Source of the DNA: Candidatus Stahliibacteriota bacterium
Lineage (GTDB): Bacteria > Hydrothermota > UBA3073
Direction: 5' to 3'
Length of the DNA: 11,334 nucleotides
Assembly: GCA_030627085.1 (NCBI GenBank)
Contig: DAOUSS010000031.1
Location: 1-11,334, forward strand
Position 1 is the first letter of the stretch, and every line of letters begins with the position of its first letter. A model generated the notes under the pieces. The model was given only the letters and a program-made list of their open reading frames with translations. It was not told where the DNA came from and ran no database searches. Below, piece by piece: positions 1-6,410 of this stretch. A program made the position numbers and the translations under genes.

Positions 1-585
1 ATTTTACTGGTCTTTGCAGGAACTTACGGTAGTCTTGTAGGCATCTACCAATTGGGGAACTTGGCTGTGTTTCTTTTTGGGTTAGTTCTACTTGGTCTTA
101 CATTATGGCTTGTATTGAGATCGATCAGAGGGTTAAATAAACATGGGGCCAATTATTGTGGTATATTTGTGGGGATATTCCTCTGGGGGTTTCTGGGTGA
201 GGTTATGGAGCATCTGGAAATACTGGAAATTGCCTATTGGAATTTTCTTCCTCTATTAGTAACATTAACATTTTTCACGATTCTCGTGGGTATCAAAAGG
301 TATCTTTCACATGGACTGATGCTTACCCTCGTAACCTTCAACAGCATCTGGTTCCTGCACTTTATCATGATAAATCAATATAATTTTCTTGGACGATATC
401 ACTTTTCAACCTATCCATCCTGTACCCTGTTTTTGTTATTGTCGTTGTTTTTTGGCTTCAGAATGGTAAAAGCAAAGGGGATTTCAGAAAATATGGCATA
501 CTCTTTAGGACTACTTCTATCAGCCTGGACCGTTCTTGAATATGTATGGGGATGGAGACTCATCCCCGGACCCTGGATGCTTTAA
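1..585 (+). CDS. Integral membrane protein of unknown function, 5'-truncated
   Basis: The reading frame is open from base 1 to the TAA at 583-585, so the gene begins upstream of the window. A TTG at 52 is a possible start codon but has no ribosome site and lies inside an already hydrophobic frame, so it is probably internal. The visible 194 residues contain about six or seven hydrophobic stretches separated by short charged loops (for example the RSIRGLNKHG loop and an acidic EVMEHLEI segment) and end in a Trp/Pro-rich tail. No catalytic or cofactor motif is recognised, so no function is proposed. The next gene is 141 bases away behind palindromic sequence, so this is probably a separate transcription unit from the redox operon. 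Confidence 0.75.
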   Translation: MLLVFAGTYGSLVGIYQLGNLAVFLFGLVLLGLTLWLVLRSIRGLNKHGANYCGIFVGIFLWGFLGEVMEHLEILEIAYWNFLPLLVTLTFFTILVGIKRYLSHGLMLTLVTFNSIWFLHFIMINQYNFLGRYHFSTYPSCTLFLLLSLFFGFRMVKAKGISENMAYSLGLLLSAWTVLEYVWGWRLIPGPWML

Positions 586-596
586 ATTGTCGTTTT

Positions 597-634
597 GCAA
601 AAGCAAGCTTTTGCCTGCCTACCGCAGGCAGGCA
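597..634. repeat. Two overlapping palindromes in the intergenic gap
   Basis: Bases 597-614 form a perfect inverted repeat (GCAAAAGC, 2-nt centre, GCTTTTGC). It shares three bases with a second one, TGCCTGCCT at 612-620 and AGGCAGGCA at 626-634 around the loop ACCGC. The two hairpins cannot both form fully, so they are mutually exclusive. No T-run follows, so this is not a clear intrinsic terminator, although it sits where one would be expected after the membrane-protein gene. The G+C-rich second palindrome is out of character with the surrounding DNA and looks like a dispersed repeat. The rest of the 586-726 gap shows no convincing promoter. Confidence 0.6.
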
Positions 635-726
635 CTCCATAAGCAGTATTTTGCTATTCTACACTTGCCGAATCCATATTTAAGGTACAAGAGGATTATT
701 CATAGAGTAATTTTGCGTCAAAAGAT

Positions 727-1035
727 ATGAGGCAGATACTTGTCATAAGCGGAAAGGGAGGTACAGGTAAAACAATTATAGCGGCTTCGTTTGCAGCCCT
801 GGCAAAGAACGCCGTTGCAGCTGATTGTGATGTCGATGCCGCAGACCTGTACCTTTTACTCCATCCAGAAATAAAAGAAAGGCATAAGTTCAAGGGGCTA
901 CCAAGGGCAGAAATAGACCAGGATAGGTGCACTGGATGTGGAAGGTGTTATGATGTATGCAGGTTTAATGCGGTGCAAAAAAACATAACTGCAAAACCGC
1001 AGCACCGCAAAACCAGACCACTCACTTCCTTATAG
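727..1035 (+). CDS. MinD-superfamily P-loop ATPase with inserted ferredoxin, N-terminal part (frame-split)
   Basis: This is the first part of a MinD/Mrp-type ATPase of the subgroup with an inserted ferredoxin domain (COG1149-like). The deviant Walker A motif SGKGGTGKT lies at residues 8-16, and the DCDVDAADL segment follows the usual second beta-strand. The first 4Fe-4S ligand set is CTGCGRCYDVC. Members of the family are thought to act in iron-sulfur or electron-transfer related ATP-dependent processes; the substrate here is unknown. The start ATG at 727 has only a weak ribosome site. The frame ends at a TAG at 1033-1035 within the insert, but homology continues at once in the -1 frame (see 1080-1631). 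Joined, the two parts give about 301 residues, the normal family length. Confidence 0.8.
   Translation: MRQILVISGKGGTGKTIIAASFAALAKNAVAADCDVDAADLYLLLHPEIKERHKFKGLPRAEIDQDRCTGCGRCYDVCRFNAVQKNITAKPQHRKTRPLTSL
969..1035 (+). other. Frame-change zone: A AAA AAC heptamer plus 8-bp tandem repeats
   Basis: The downstream frame opens after a TAA at 966-968 and the upstream frame closes at 1035, so any frame switch must fall here. Two candidate causes are visible. First, codons CAA AAA AAC at 976-984 present a slippery heptamer A AAA AAC in exactly the phase needed for -1 frameshifting, and a -1 slip enters the correct frame. Second, three imperfect 8-bp units (GCAAAACC, GCAGCACC, GCAAAACC at 991-1014) lie just after; loss of one unit would also restore the frame. 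An 8-bp inverted repeat (969-976 with 1002-1009) surrounds the slippery site. A plain sequencing or assembly indel cannot be excluded. Confidence 0.6.
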
Positions 1036-1079
1036 ACCACCAATCTTGTGAGGGATGCAAGGTCTGTTATTATGCCTGT

Positions 1080-1631
1080 TTGGAAGATGCAATAACTATG
1101 ACAGAAAGCGTTTCGGGGGAATGGTTTATATCGGAAACGAAATATGGACCTATGGTTCATGCAAGGCTGGGTATAGCGGAGGAAAACTCAGGGAAGTTGG
1201 TCACGATTGTAAGAGAAAACGCAAGTTCAATCGCCGTGAAGAGAAATCTCGATTTCGTGATAGTAGATGGCCCCCCTGGTATTGGCTGTCCCGTGATTGC
1301 GTCTCTATCCGGTGTTGATATTGCGCTTGTGGTTACAGAACCTACACTCTCCGGGATTCACGATATGGAAAGGGTTATAGATGTGGCAAGGCACTTCGGG
1401 GTGAAGGCCGTATGCCTAATAAATAAATATGACATAAATCTGGAGAACTCCGGGAGCATTGAAGACTGGTGCAAAAAAAATAAAATACCAGTTCTGGGGA
1501 AGATTCCTTTTGATAATTCAGTTAGCGAGTCCATAGTGAAGGGTATTCCCATCGTGGAATATATGCATAATATGGTGACACGGAGAATAAAGGAAATATG
1601 GCGGGAGATATCAAAAGTGGAGGGGGAATAA
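1080..1631 (+). CDS. MinD-superfamily P-loop ATPase with inserted ferredoxin, C-terminal part (frame-split)
   Basis: This frame continues the ATPase of 727-1035. The given start is a TTG at 1080, but conserved sequence extends further upstream in the same frame: HFLIDHQSCEGCKVCYYAC, encoded at about 1023-1079, holds the second 4Fe-4S ligand set. The independent start is therefore artificial, and the natural product is the fused protein. Later features are the Walker B/switch region VDGPPGIGCPVIAS, the VVTEPTLSGIHD strand-loop typical of MinD proteins, and LINKYD in the nucleotide-base region. The stop is 3 bases before the glutaredoxin start, so the gene is translationally close to the thiol-redox genes. 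It is either a frameshifted but functional gene, a recent pseudogene, or a gene with a sequence error. Confidence 0.8.
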   Translation: MEDAITMTESVSGEWFISETKYGPMVHARLGIAEENSGKLVTIVRENASSIAVKRNLDFVIVDGPPGIGCPVIASLSGVDIALVVTEPTLSGIHDMERVIDVARHFGVKAVCLINKYDINLENSGSIEDWCKKNKIPVLGKIPFDNSVSESIVKGIPIVEYMHNMVTRRIKEIWREISKVEGE

Positions 1632-1634
1632 TAT

Positions 1635-1889
1635 ATGAGCGAAGAAAAGAAACAGCCGAAGGTGGTGGTATCCAGTACACCCTCCTGTCCTTGGTGCAGC
1701 AGGGTAAAATCTTACCTGAGACAAAGGGGTGTAAGATTCAAGGAGATAGATGTCTCAAGAGATAGAGCTGCCGCGAGGGATATGGTGAGGAGAAGTGGAC
1801 AGATGGGTGTTCCTGTTCTTTTGATTGGTTCACGCCCCATTGTTGGATTCAACAAGTCCTTAATTGACCGTTTATTAGGACTCAAATAA
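1635..1889 (+). CDS. Glutaredoxin-family thiol-disulfide oxidoreductase
   Basis: An 84-residue single-domain protein of the glutaredoxin/NrdH size class. The active site is CPWC at residues 18-21, preceded by the first beta-strand (VVVSSTPS). The cis-proline loop is MGVPVL with Pro60, and a GF pair follows (IVGFN), as in small glutaredoxins and NrdH-like redoxins. CPWC differs from the common CPYC. It probably reduces disulfides in the cytoplasm, taking electrons from glutathione-like thiols or directly from the thioredoxin reductase encoded downstream; the presence of trxB in the operon favours the latter. The ATG at 1635 follows an AGGGGGA ribosome site, with 3 bases between it and the ATPase stop. 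Confidence 0.88.
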   Translation: MSEEKKQPKVVVSSTPSCPWCSRVKSYLRQRGVRFKEIDVSRDRAAARDMVRRSGQMGVPVLLIGSRPIVGFNKSLIDRLLGLK

Positions 1890-1902
1890 AAGGGAGGAAG
1901 TT

Positions 1903-2244
1903 ATGGCTGAAGAAAAGGTGAAGTCTCTAAATGACTCTTCCTTTGAGCAGGAGGTTCTCAACTCAGACATTCCCGTTTTGGTTGACTTCTGGGCACCCTG
2001 GTGTATGCCCTGTAGAATTGTTAGCCCCATTGTAGAAGAACTTGCCAGCGAATACGATGGCAAGGTTAAATTCTGCAAACTAAATGTGGATAGCGATGGT
2101 CCCAACACCGCCAGACAATACAGGATAACAGGTATTCCGACCCTTGTCATCTTCAAAAATGGGGGGATAGCAGACCAAATAATTGGTGCTGCTCCAAAGG
2201 AAAATATTGCTGCAAGACTGGATGAGGTGTTGGCAGATTCATAA
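1903..2244 (+). CDS. trxA: Thioredoxin
   Basis: A 113-residue classical thioredoxin. The active site WCMPC is at residues 33-37 inside FWAPWCMPCR, so the redox cysteines are Cys34 and Cys37. The usual Gly between the cysteines is replaced by Met, which may shift its redox potential. The cis-proline motif GIPTL (Pro79) and the buried acidic residue of the VDFWAPW strand (Asp28) are present, and there is an additional Cys58. There is no signal peptide, so it acts in the cytoplasm. A strong AGGGAGGAAG ribosome site precedes the ATG. It lies 13 bases after the glutaredoxin gene and 17 bases before the lipoprotein gene. The expected electron donor is the TrxB-like reductase at 2882-3799. Confidence 0.95.
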   Translation: MAEEKVKSLNDSSFEQEVLNSDIPVLVDFWAPWCMPCRIVSPIVEELASEYDGKVKFCKLNVDSDGPNTARQYRITGIPTLVIFKNGGIADQIIGAAPKENIAARLDEVLADS

Positions 2245-2261
2245 AACTGATGGGAGGCTAA

Positions 2262-2768
2262 ATGTGGCGAATGGTTATCCCGGTTTTTCTTCTCCTTGCT
2301 TGTTCCAATAGCAAAGAGAAACCGAAAGAGAAGGGCGAGATAAAGAAGAAATCTACCTTCATTGAGGTCGCAGATTTCACACTTTCCACACTTGATGGTG
2401 GTACGATGACACTCAGCGATTTCAAGGGAAAGGTAGTCATTCTGGACTTCTGGGCAACCTGGTGTGCGCCCTGCAGGGTAGAAATACCAGGATTGGTAGA
2501 ACTACAAAAAGAGTACGGAGAAAGGGGATTGCAGATACTCGGAGTTTCACTTGATGGAGGAAGGAAAGAGAGTGTAGTAGAGTTCTGTGAGAGGTACTAT
2601 GTGAATTACCCGATACTTATGGACAATGGTGAGCTAGCAAGGAGATTTGGTGTAACAGCAATACCAACCACATATATCATTGATAGAGATGGGAATCTCG
2701 TTAAGAAATATGTAGGAGCAAGGGAACAGGAGGTGTTCAAAAGCGACATTGAGGAGCTTTTAAGATAA
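2262..2768 (+). CDS. TlpA/ResA-type thioredoxin-fold lipoprotein
   Basis: A 168-residue protein with a very short lipoprotein signal: hydrophobic residues 5-13, then a lipobox LLAC with the lipidated Cys at 14. A charged Lys/Glu-rich linker (about 15-31) precedes an AhpC/TSA-Redoxin-type thioredoxin domain. The active site is WCAPC (Cys68 and Cys71) within DFWATWCAPCR, and the cis-proline is Pro135 in AIPTTYII. Proteins of this family reduce disulfides on the outer face of the cytoplasmic membrane, for example in cytochrome c maturation; the client here is unknown, and no cytochrome c genes are visible. The ATG at 2262 has a GGGAGG site 6 bases upstream. An internal membrane partner of the CcdA/DsbD type is not evident in the window. 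Confidence 0.88.
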   Translation: MWRMVIPVFLLLACSNSKEKPKEKGEIKKKSTFIEVADFTLSTLDGGTMTLSDFKGKVVILDFWATWCAPCRVEIPGLVELQKEYGERGLQILGVSLDGGRKESVVEFCERYYVNYPILMDNGELARRFGVTAIPTTYIIDRDGNLVKKYVGAREQEVFKSDIEELLR

Positions 2769-2772
2769 AAAG

Positions 2773-2875
2773 AAAATCAAAAATCAAAATGCAAAATAAC
2801 ACATCAAAATGTGAAATGTAAAATGTGGGAGGTGGGAGGACATCAAACATTCAACATTTAACATTAAACAATTTC
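2773..2875. repeat. Heptad-repeat cassette E1, upstream of trxB
   Basis: This fills most of the 113-base gap after the TlpA-like gene. It begins with A-rich heptads of the AAAATCA type (about 2773-2807), then left-type heptads AATGTGA, AATGTAA, AATGTGG, GAGGTGG (2808-2835), a 5-nt purine centre GAGGA (2836-2840), and right-type heptads CATCAAA, CATTCAA, CATTTAA, CATTAAA, CAATTTC (2841-2875). The 7-nt period is unbroken within each arm. The right arm is roughly the reverse complement of the left, so the transcript could fold into an interrupted stem. It ends six bases before the likely trxB start codon. Confidence 0.75.
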
Positions 2876-2881
2876 TTGGCC

Positions 2882-3799
2882 ATGAATTATGATATAATAA
2901 TCATAGGAGGGGGACCCGCAGGATTAACCGCGGGTATCTATGCTTCAAGGGCAAGGCTCAAGACCCTACTTTTGGAAAAGAATATTACAGGTGGTCTTGC
3001 TGCAACTACCGATAAACTGGAAAACTATCCCGGTTTTCCAGACGGTATAAGTGGAATGGACCTGCTCGAGAGGATGAGAAAACAGGCAGAAAGATTTGGA
3101 ACTGAAATAAAGGAATTTGAGGAGGTTCGGGATGTAAAACCTTTAAATAAGAGGATAGAAATAACTACGGTGCAGGGGAAATATTCTGCCCTCTCAGTGA
3201 TAATAGCGTCCGGAAGTGAACCGAAGAAACTGAATGTGCCCGGTGAGGAAAAATTTCGCGGCAGGGGTGTCTCCTACTGTGCGACCTGCGATGGACCGCT
3301 TTTTGGAGAGAAGGATGTGGCGGTAGTGGGATGTGGGAACTCCGGATTACAGGAAGGAGAGTTTCTCCTGAAGTTTGTGAAAAGTGTGACATTTGTGGAA
3401 TTTCTACCCCGTATGACTGCCGAAAAGATACTTCAAGAGAGATTCCAAAATCGGAAGAATACCAGGTTTCTTTTAAATCACAAATTGATAAGAATAAATG
3501 GAGGTGAAACGGTTAGCTCCATAGTGGTGCGAGACCGCGAGAAGGGAAAAGAAGAGGAACTGCCCGTCTCGGGTGTGTTTGTTTATGTTGGTTTCAAGCC
3601 GAACTCAGACTTTTTGAAGGATGTCGTGAAACTTGATACATCTGGTTTCGTTGTGACCAATGGAAAAACGGAGACATCTATACCGGGCATATTTGCCGCC
3701 GGTGATATACGTTCCAAGGATGTTCGTCAGGTATCCACCGCGGTGGGAGAGGGAACACTCGCAGCGATTGCCGCTGAGAAATATATACAAGGTGGTTAA
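2882..3799 (+). CDS. trxB: Thioredoxin reductase-like flavoprotein
   Basis: A 305-residue FAD/pyridine-nucleotide disulfide reductase of the low-molecular-weight thioredoxin reductase type. The FAD-binding GGGPAG is at residues 9-14, the redox-active CATC at 133-136 (Cys133 and Cys136), a second dinucleotide fold GCGNSG follows, and the C-terminal FAD motif FAAGDI is present. I chose the ATG at 2882 because the fold begins at once there; a GTG at 2825 would add 19 residues encoded entirely by repeat DNA. No Shine-Dalgarno site is evident. The HRR-type motif that binds the NADPH phosphate in typical TrxB is not seen: the equivalent stretch reads FVEFLPRMTAEK. NADH, or another donor such as ferredoxin, is therefore possible. 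Its stop overlaps a possible ATG of the next gene. Confidence 0.9.
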   Translation: MNYDIIIIGGGPAGLTAGIYASRARLKTLLLEKNITGGLAATTDKLENYPGFPDGISGMDLLERMRKQAERFGTEIKEFEEVRDVKPLNKRIEITTVQGKYSALSVIIASGSEPKKLNVPGEEKFRGRGVSYCATCDGPLFGEKDVAVVGCGNSGLQEGEFLLKFVKSVTFVEFLPRMTAEKILQERFQNRKNTRFLLNHKLIRINGGETVSSIVVRDREKGKEEELPVSGVFVYVGFKPNSDFLKDVVKLDTSGFVVTNGKTETSIPGIFAAGDIRSKDVRQVSTAVGEGTLAAIAAEKYIQGG

Positions 3800-3812
3800 T
3801 GTTACATTTATC

Positions 3813-3819
3813 GGGAGGA
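3813..3819 (+). promoter_or_regulatory. Ribosome binding site that fixes the radical SAM start
   Basis: GGGAGGA lies four bases before the ATG at 3823. The earlier in-frame ATG at 3799, which overlaps the trxB stop as TAATG, has no such site, so 3823 is the better start and removes eight residues from the longer reading. Confidence 0.7.
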
Positions 3820-3822
3820 ATT

Positions 3823-5241
3823 ATGAAGAGAGGTATAACTGCCCTTCTTAAACTCGGGGAAAGTGCGATATCAAACAAACATATAAGGAAATTTTTCATA
3901 AACAACATAGAGAAGCGTATCTACGGGGATCTGATAGAGAAAAATCCCGATGATAGACCCGTCAAGGTACAGAATGATAAGTATGTTCTTGCAAAGGCTC
4001 TTCTTCATTCCATAGACAATGCATTCGACAGGGGGCATATGTCAAAGGGATGTGCAAGGGGGCTGATCCAGATATTTCTTGGTAATGTCTTCTTCGGGGG
4101 ATTTTACAAGAGGAGAGAATTCATAGAGAAATACGGGTTTAAGCCGCCGATGTTTATCACCATTGCACCCACAAAGGTCTGCAATCTGAAATGTAAGGGA
4201 TGTTATGCAAATGCCGCTTATGAACCGAAAAAGTTGAGTTACGATACATTTGATAAAATATTAATGGATGCCAAAGAGTCGTGGGGAGCAAACTTCTTTG
4301 TGATATCGGGTGGAGAACCGCTTATGTATGAGGACGACGGAAAAACCTTGCTTAACATTGCAAGGGCACATAATGACTGTTTCTTCCTTATGTATACAAA
4401 CGGGACACTCATAGATGGAGCGACGGCAAAAAAGCTCGCTTCGGTCGGAAATATTACACCGGCAATATCCGTTGAGGGATTTGAAAGAGAGACTAATGAT
4501 AGAAGGGGAAAAGGCGTTTTCAGAAAGATACTTTCCGCAATGGATAATCTGAGAAATAATGGAGTTCCTTTTGGCATCTCGGTTACCGTGACCAAAAATA
4601 ATGTGGGGCTTATCTCATCCGACGAATTCATCGAATACTATTTTAAAGAACAGCATGCGATATACGGATGGTATTTTCACTACATGCCCATAGGTAGAGG
4701 ATATACACTGGACATGCTTCCCACTCCAGAAGAGAGAGTGGAGCTTCTGCGGAGGGAGTGGAGAGTGGTACGAGAAAAGGATATTTTTCTCGTGGACTTC
4801 TGGAATTCCGGGACGGCGTCAGATGGATGTATATCTGCGGCAAGAGGGGGTGGATACTTCTACATAGACTGGGATGGCAATGTATGTCCCTGCGTATTCG
4901 TGCCCTACTCGGTGGATAACATAATTGAGTTATATAAAAGGGGTAAATCGCTGGAGAATGCCATAAATTCAGAACTGTTTGCAAAAATAAGGCGTTGGCA
5001 GGCGGGTTATGGTTATGAGAGACCGAGAAACGAGGTTGGAAACTGGCTGCGACAGTGTCCGATAAGAGACCACTATGACACGATGTATAAAATACTGAAA
5101 GAGACGAACGCAAAGCAGATAGACACCTCGGGAGAAGAAATACTGAAAGACGAAAAGTACAGAAAGGGGCTCGTGAGATACGGTGAGCATATAGAAGAAC
5201 TCACAAGGGATATATGGGAGAAGGAATATCTTTTAAAATAG
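3823..5241 (+). CDS. Radical SAM enzyme with SPASM-like C-terminal cysteines
   Basis: A 472-residue protein. A helical, basic N-terminal region (about 1-105) precedes the radical SAM core. The S-adenosylmethionine cluster motif CNLKCKGC has ligands Cys120, Cys124 and Cys127, followed by the SAM-binding GGEP motif (VISGGEPL) and an MYTNGT strand. Near the C-terminus, a Cys in ASDGCISA, the CPC in WDGNVCPCVF and a Cys in LRQCPIRD look like ligands of one or more auxiliary clusters, as in SPASM or twitch domains. Such enzymes modify peptides or small molecules by radical chemistry; the substrate cannot be read from the sequence. It is the last gene of the thiol-redox operon, and translation may be coupled to trxB. 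A link to the Trx system (reductant or substrate) is inference from position. Confidence 0.85.
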   Translation: MKRGITALLKLGESAISNKHIRKFFINNIEKRIYGDLIEKNPDDRPVKVQNDKYVLAKALLHSIDNAFDRGHMSKGCARGLIQIFLGNVFFGGFYKRREFIEKYGFKPPMFITIAPTKVCNLKCKGCYANAAYEPKKLSYDTFDKILMDAKESWGANFFVISGGEPLMYEDDGKTLLNIARAHNDCFFLMYTNGTLIDGATAKKLASVGNITPAISVEGFERETNDRRGKGVFRKILSAMDNLRNNGVPFGISVTVTKNNVGLISSDEFIEYYFKEQHAIYGWYFHYMPIGRGYTLDMLPTPEERVELLRREWRVVREKDIFLVDFWNSGTASDGCISAARGGGYFYIDWDGNVCPCVFVPYSVDNIIELYKRGKSLENAINSELFAKIRRWQAGYGYERPRNEVGNWLRQCPIRDHYDTMYKILKETNAKQIDTSGEEILKDEKYRKGLVRYGEHIEELTRDIWEKEYLLK

Positions 5242-5249
5242 GAGGCAAT

Positions 5250-5309
5250 ATGCTTGCCCACATTGGTCATACCCAAAGATTTTATATAATTTTTCTTGAC
5301 TTCTTTTAA
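5250..5309 (+). CDS. Possible 19-residue small ORF behind a perfect Shine-Dalgarno
   Basis: Directly overlapping the radical SAM stop is AGGAGG followed by CAAT and an ATG; the reading frame gives 19 residues with a hydrophobic, aromatic-rich tail (FYIIFLDFF) and stops at TAA 5307-5309. The -35 box of the hydrogenase promoter lies within its last codons. The perfect ribosome site is the only strong evidence. It could be a tiny membrane peptide, the remnant of a lost gene, or chance. No homolog is recognised. Confidence 0.25.
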   Translation: MLAHIGHTQRFYIIFLDFF

Positions 5310-5324
5310 AAAATGTGATATAAT
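5296..5324 (+). promoter_or_regulatory. Strong sigma70-type promoter for the hydrogenase operon
   Basis: The -35 box TTGACT is at 5296-5301, and the -10 box TATAAT at 5319-5324 is separated from it by exactly 17 bases and preceded by TG one base upstream, the extended -10 pattern. Transcription should begin near 5330-5333, giving an untranslated leader of about 65 bases before the TTG start at 5397. No operator palindrome is obvious around it. The 5242-5396 gap otherwise holds only the possible small ORF. Confidence 0.8.
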
Positions 5325-5396
5325 GAGCGACTAAATTTTCGAATCTGTGTTTATAAAGAGAAACATCATTCGCTTGGTATATGGATAGGGGATAGA

Positions 5397-6350
5397 TTGG
5401 AAACAAAATTTATATCTAAAGATAAAATAACAGGGTTGATAAGCAGTTTGGAAGGAGAGATATTTGTTCCCCAAAAGAGAGAAAATTCCTTCCATTGGCA
5501 GAAATATCCTTGTGCTTTTTCGCTGGAGGGGTTCAGAACCTCTCTCCCGCCTAAATTCTTCTTCTACAGTCCTCAAGAAAAACTTATAGAAAAAAATATT
5601 ATTAAAAGGGCAGTGGTCGGTATAAAGGCCTGTGATTTGAGGGGTATCTTATTCTTGAGAAAAGTTTTCAAAGAGGGAGATTTCACCGATCCGTTCTTCA
5701 GAGACGATGTCTTTATAATCTCCTCTGATTGCACATACATACATGAGAATTGTTTCTGCACCCTTTTAGGTGATAATCCCTACCCAGAGAAGGGATTTGA
5801 CCTGAATCTGTCAGAGGTGGAGGGTGGATTCTTAGTTGAAATAGGAAGCAGAAAGGGAAAGATATTGGTAGAGAAGAAACAGGGGCTTTTTTCTCCTGCA
5901 AGTCCTGAGCAAATTGAGGAAAGTAGGAAGAGAAGAGAGGAAGTAAAAAATCAAATAAAGGGTAAAAAGATTGAGATCGAAAAGAACATAGAACCCGAGA
6001 AGATTGCTGACGAGATAAAAAAGTGTGTATCCTGTTCAGCCTGTACCAATATATGTCCTTCATGTTTCTGTTTCCTGCTGGATGAACAGAGCAACTTTGA
6101 GAAAGTTCGTTTTTTGGATTCCTGTCAGTATTGTGGATACGCACGCGTGGCAGGAGGAGCAAACCCGAGGAAAGAACTTGACAAGAGATTTATTTATAGA
6201 ATAAAATGTAAGTTTGAGTATTCTCCTGAGAGATTTGGGTTGAGAGGCTGTTTTGCTTGTGGAAGATGTATCTCCGCCTGTTTTGGTGGAATAAATTTCA
6301 AGGACGTCCTGTTGAAATTAGGAAAGGGATGTAGAATGTGTAATGTGTAA
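5397..6350 (+). CDS. Sulfhydrogenase beta-like iron-sulfur subunit
   Basis: A 317-residue protein resembling the beta subunit (HydB/ShyB type) of soluble sulfhydrogenases and AsrA-like proteins, which pass electrons between a flavoprotein and a hydrogenase. The N-terminal domain carries the family signature VGIKACDLRG (74-83). A Lys/Glu-rich, probably helical linker (about 170-208) leads to two C-terminal 4Fe-4S sets: Cys210, 213, 216 and 220, with Cys223 in the following PSC, and Cys285, 288, 291 and 295. The TTG start is chosen because AGGGG at 5387-5391 lies five bases upstream and no in-frame ATG precedes it. It is the first gene after the promoter. Its last residues (MCNV) and its stop are encoded by heptad-repeat DNA, so its natural C-terminus has been replaced or extended. 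Confidence 0.85.
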   Translation: METKFISKDKITGLISSLEGEIFVPQKRENSFHWQKYPCAFSLEGFRTSLPPKFFFYSPQEKLIEKNIIKRAVVGIKACDLRGILFLRKVFKEGDFTDPFFRDDVFIISSDCTYIHENCFCTLLGDNPYPEKGFDLNLSEVEGGFLVEIGSRKGKILVEKKQGLFSPASPEQIEESRKRREEVKNQIKGKKIEIEKNIEPEKIADEIKKCVSCSACTNICPSCFCFLLDEQSNFEKVRFLDSCQYCGYARVAGGANPRKELDKRFIYRIKCKFEYSPERFGLRGCFACGRCISACFGGINFKDVLLKLGKGCRMCNV

Positions 6351-6410
6351 TGTGTAATGTGGAAGGGCATTAAACATAAAACATTTAACATGTAACATTA
6401 AACAAAAGAA
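6335..6410. repeat. Heptad-repeat cassette E2
   Basis: Four left heptads (AATGTGT three times, then AATGTGG, 6335-6362), the centre AAGGG (6363-6367), and right heptads CATTAAA, CATAAAA, CATTTAA, CATGTAA, CATTAAA, CAAAAGA (6368-6409), then A plus the ATG at 6411. The stop TAA of the beta subunit (6348-6350) lies inside the second and third left heptads. The last right heptad, CAAAAGA, occupies the ribosome-site position of the next gene. Confidence 0.85.

Noticed and set aside
597..634. Intrinsic terminator
   Set aside because: The stems are good, but no T-run follows either hairpin.
536..730. 64-codon + strand frame across the intergenic gap
   Set aside because: It overlaps the end of the membrane-protein gene, reads through both palindromes and resembles no protein family.
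2825..2881. GTG start giving trxB 19 extra residues
   Set aside because: The extension is encoded wholly by repeat DNA; the FAD-binding fold starts directly at the ATG at 2882.
3799..3822. ATG overlapping the trxB stop as the radical SAM start
   Set aside because: It lacks a ribosome site; the ATG at 3823 has GGGAGGA just upstream.
4643..5113. 156-codon minus-strand frame inside the radical SAM gene
   Set aside because: It is an antisense shadow of a clearly conserved coding region.
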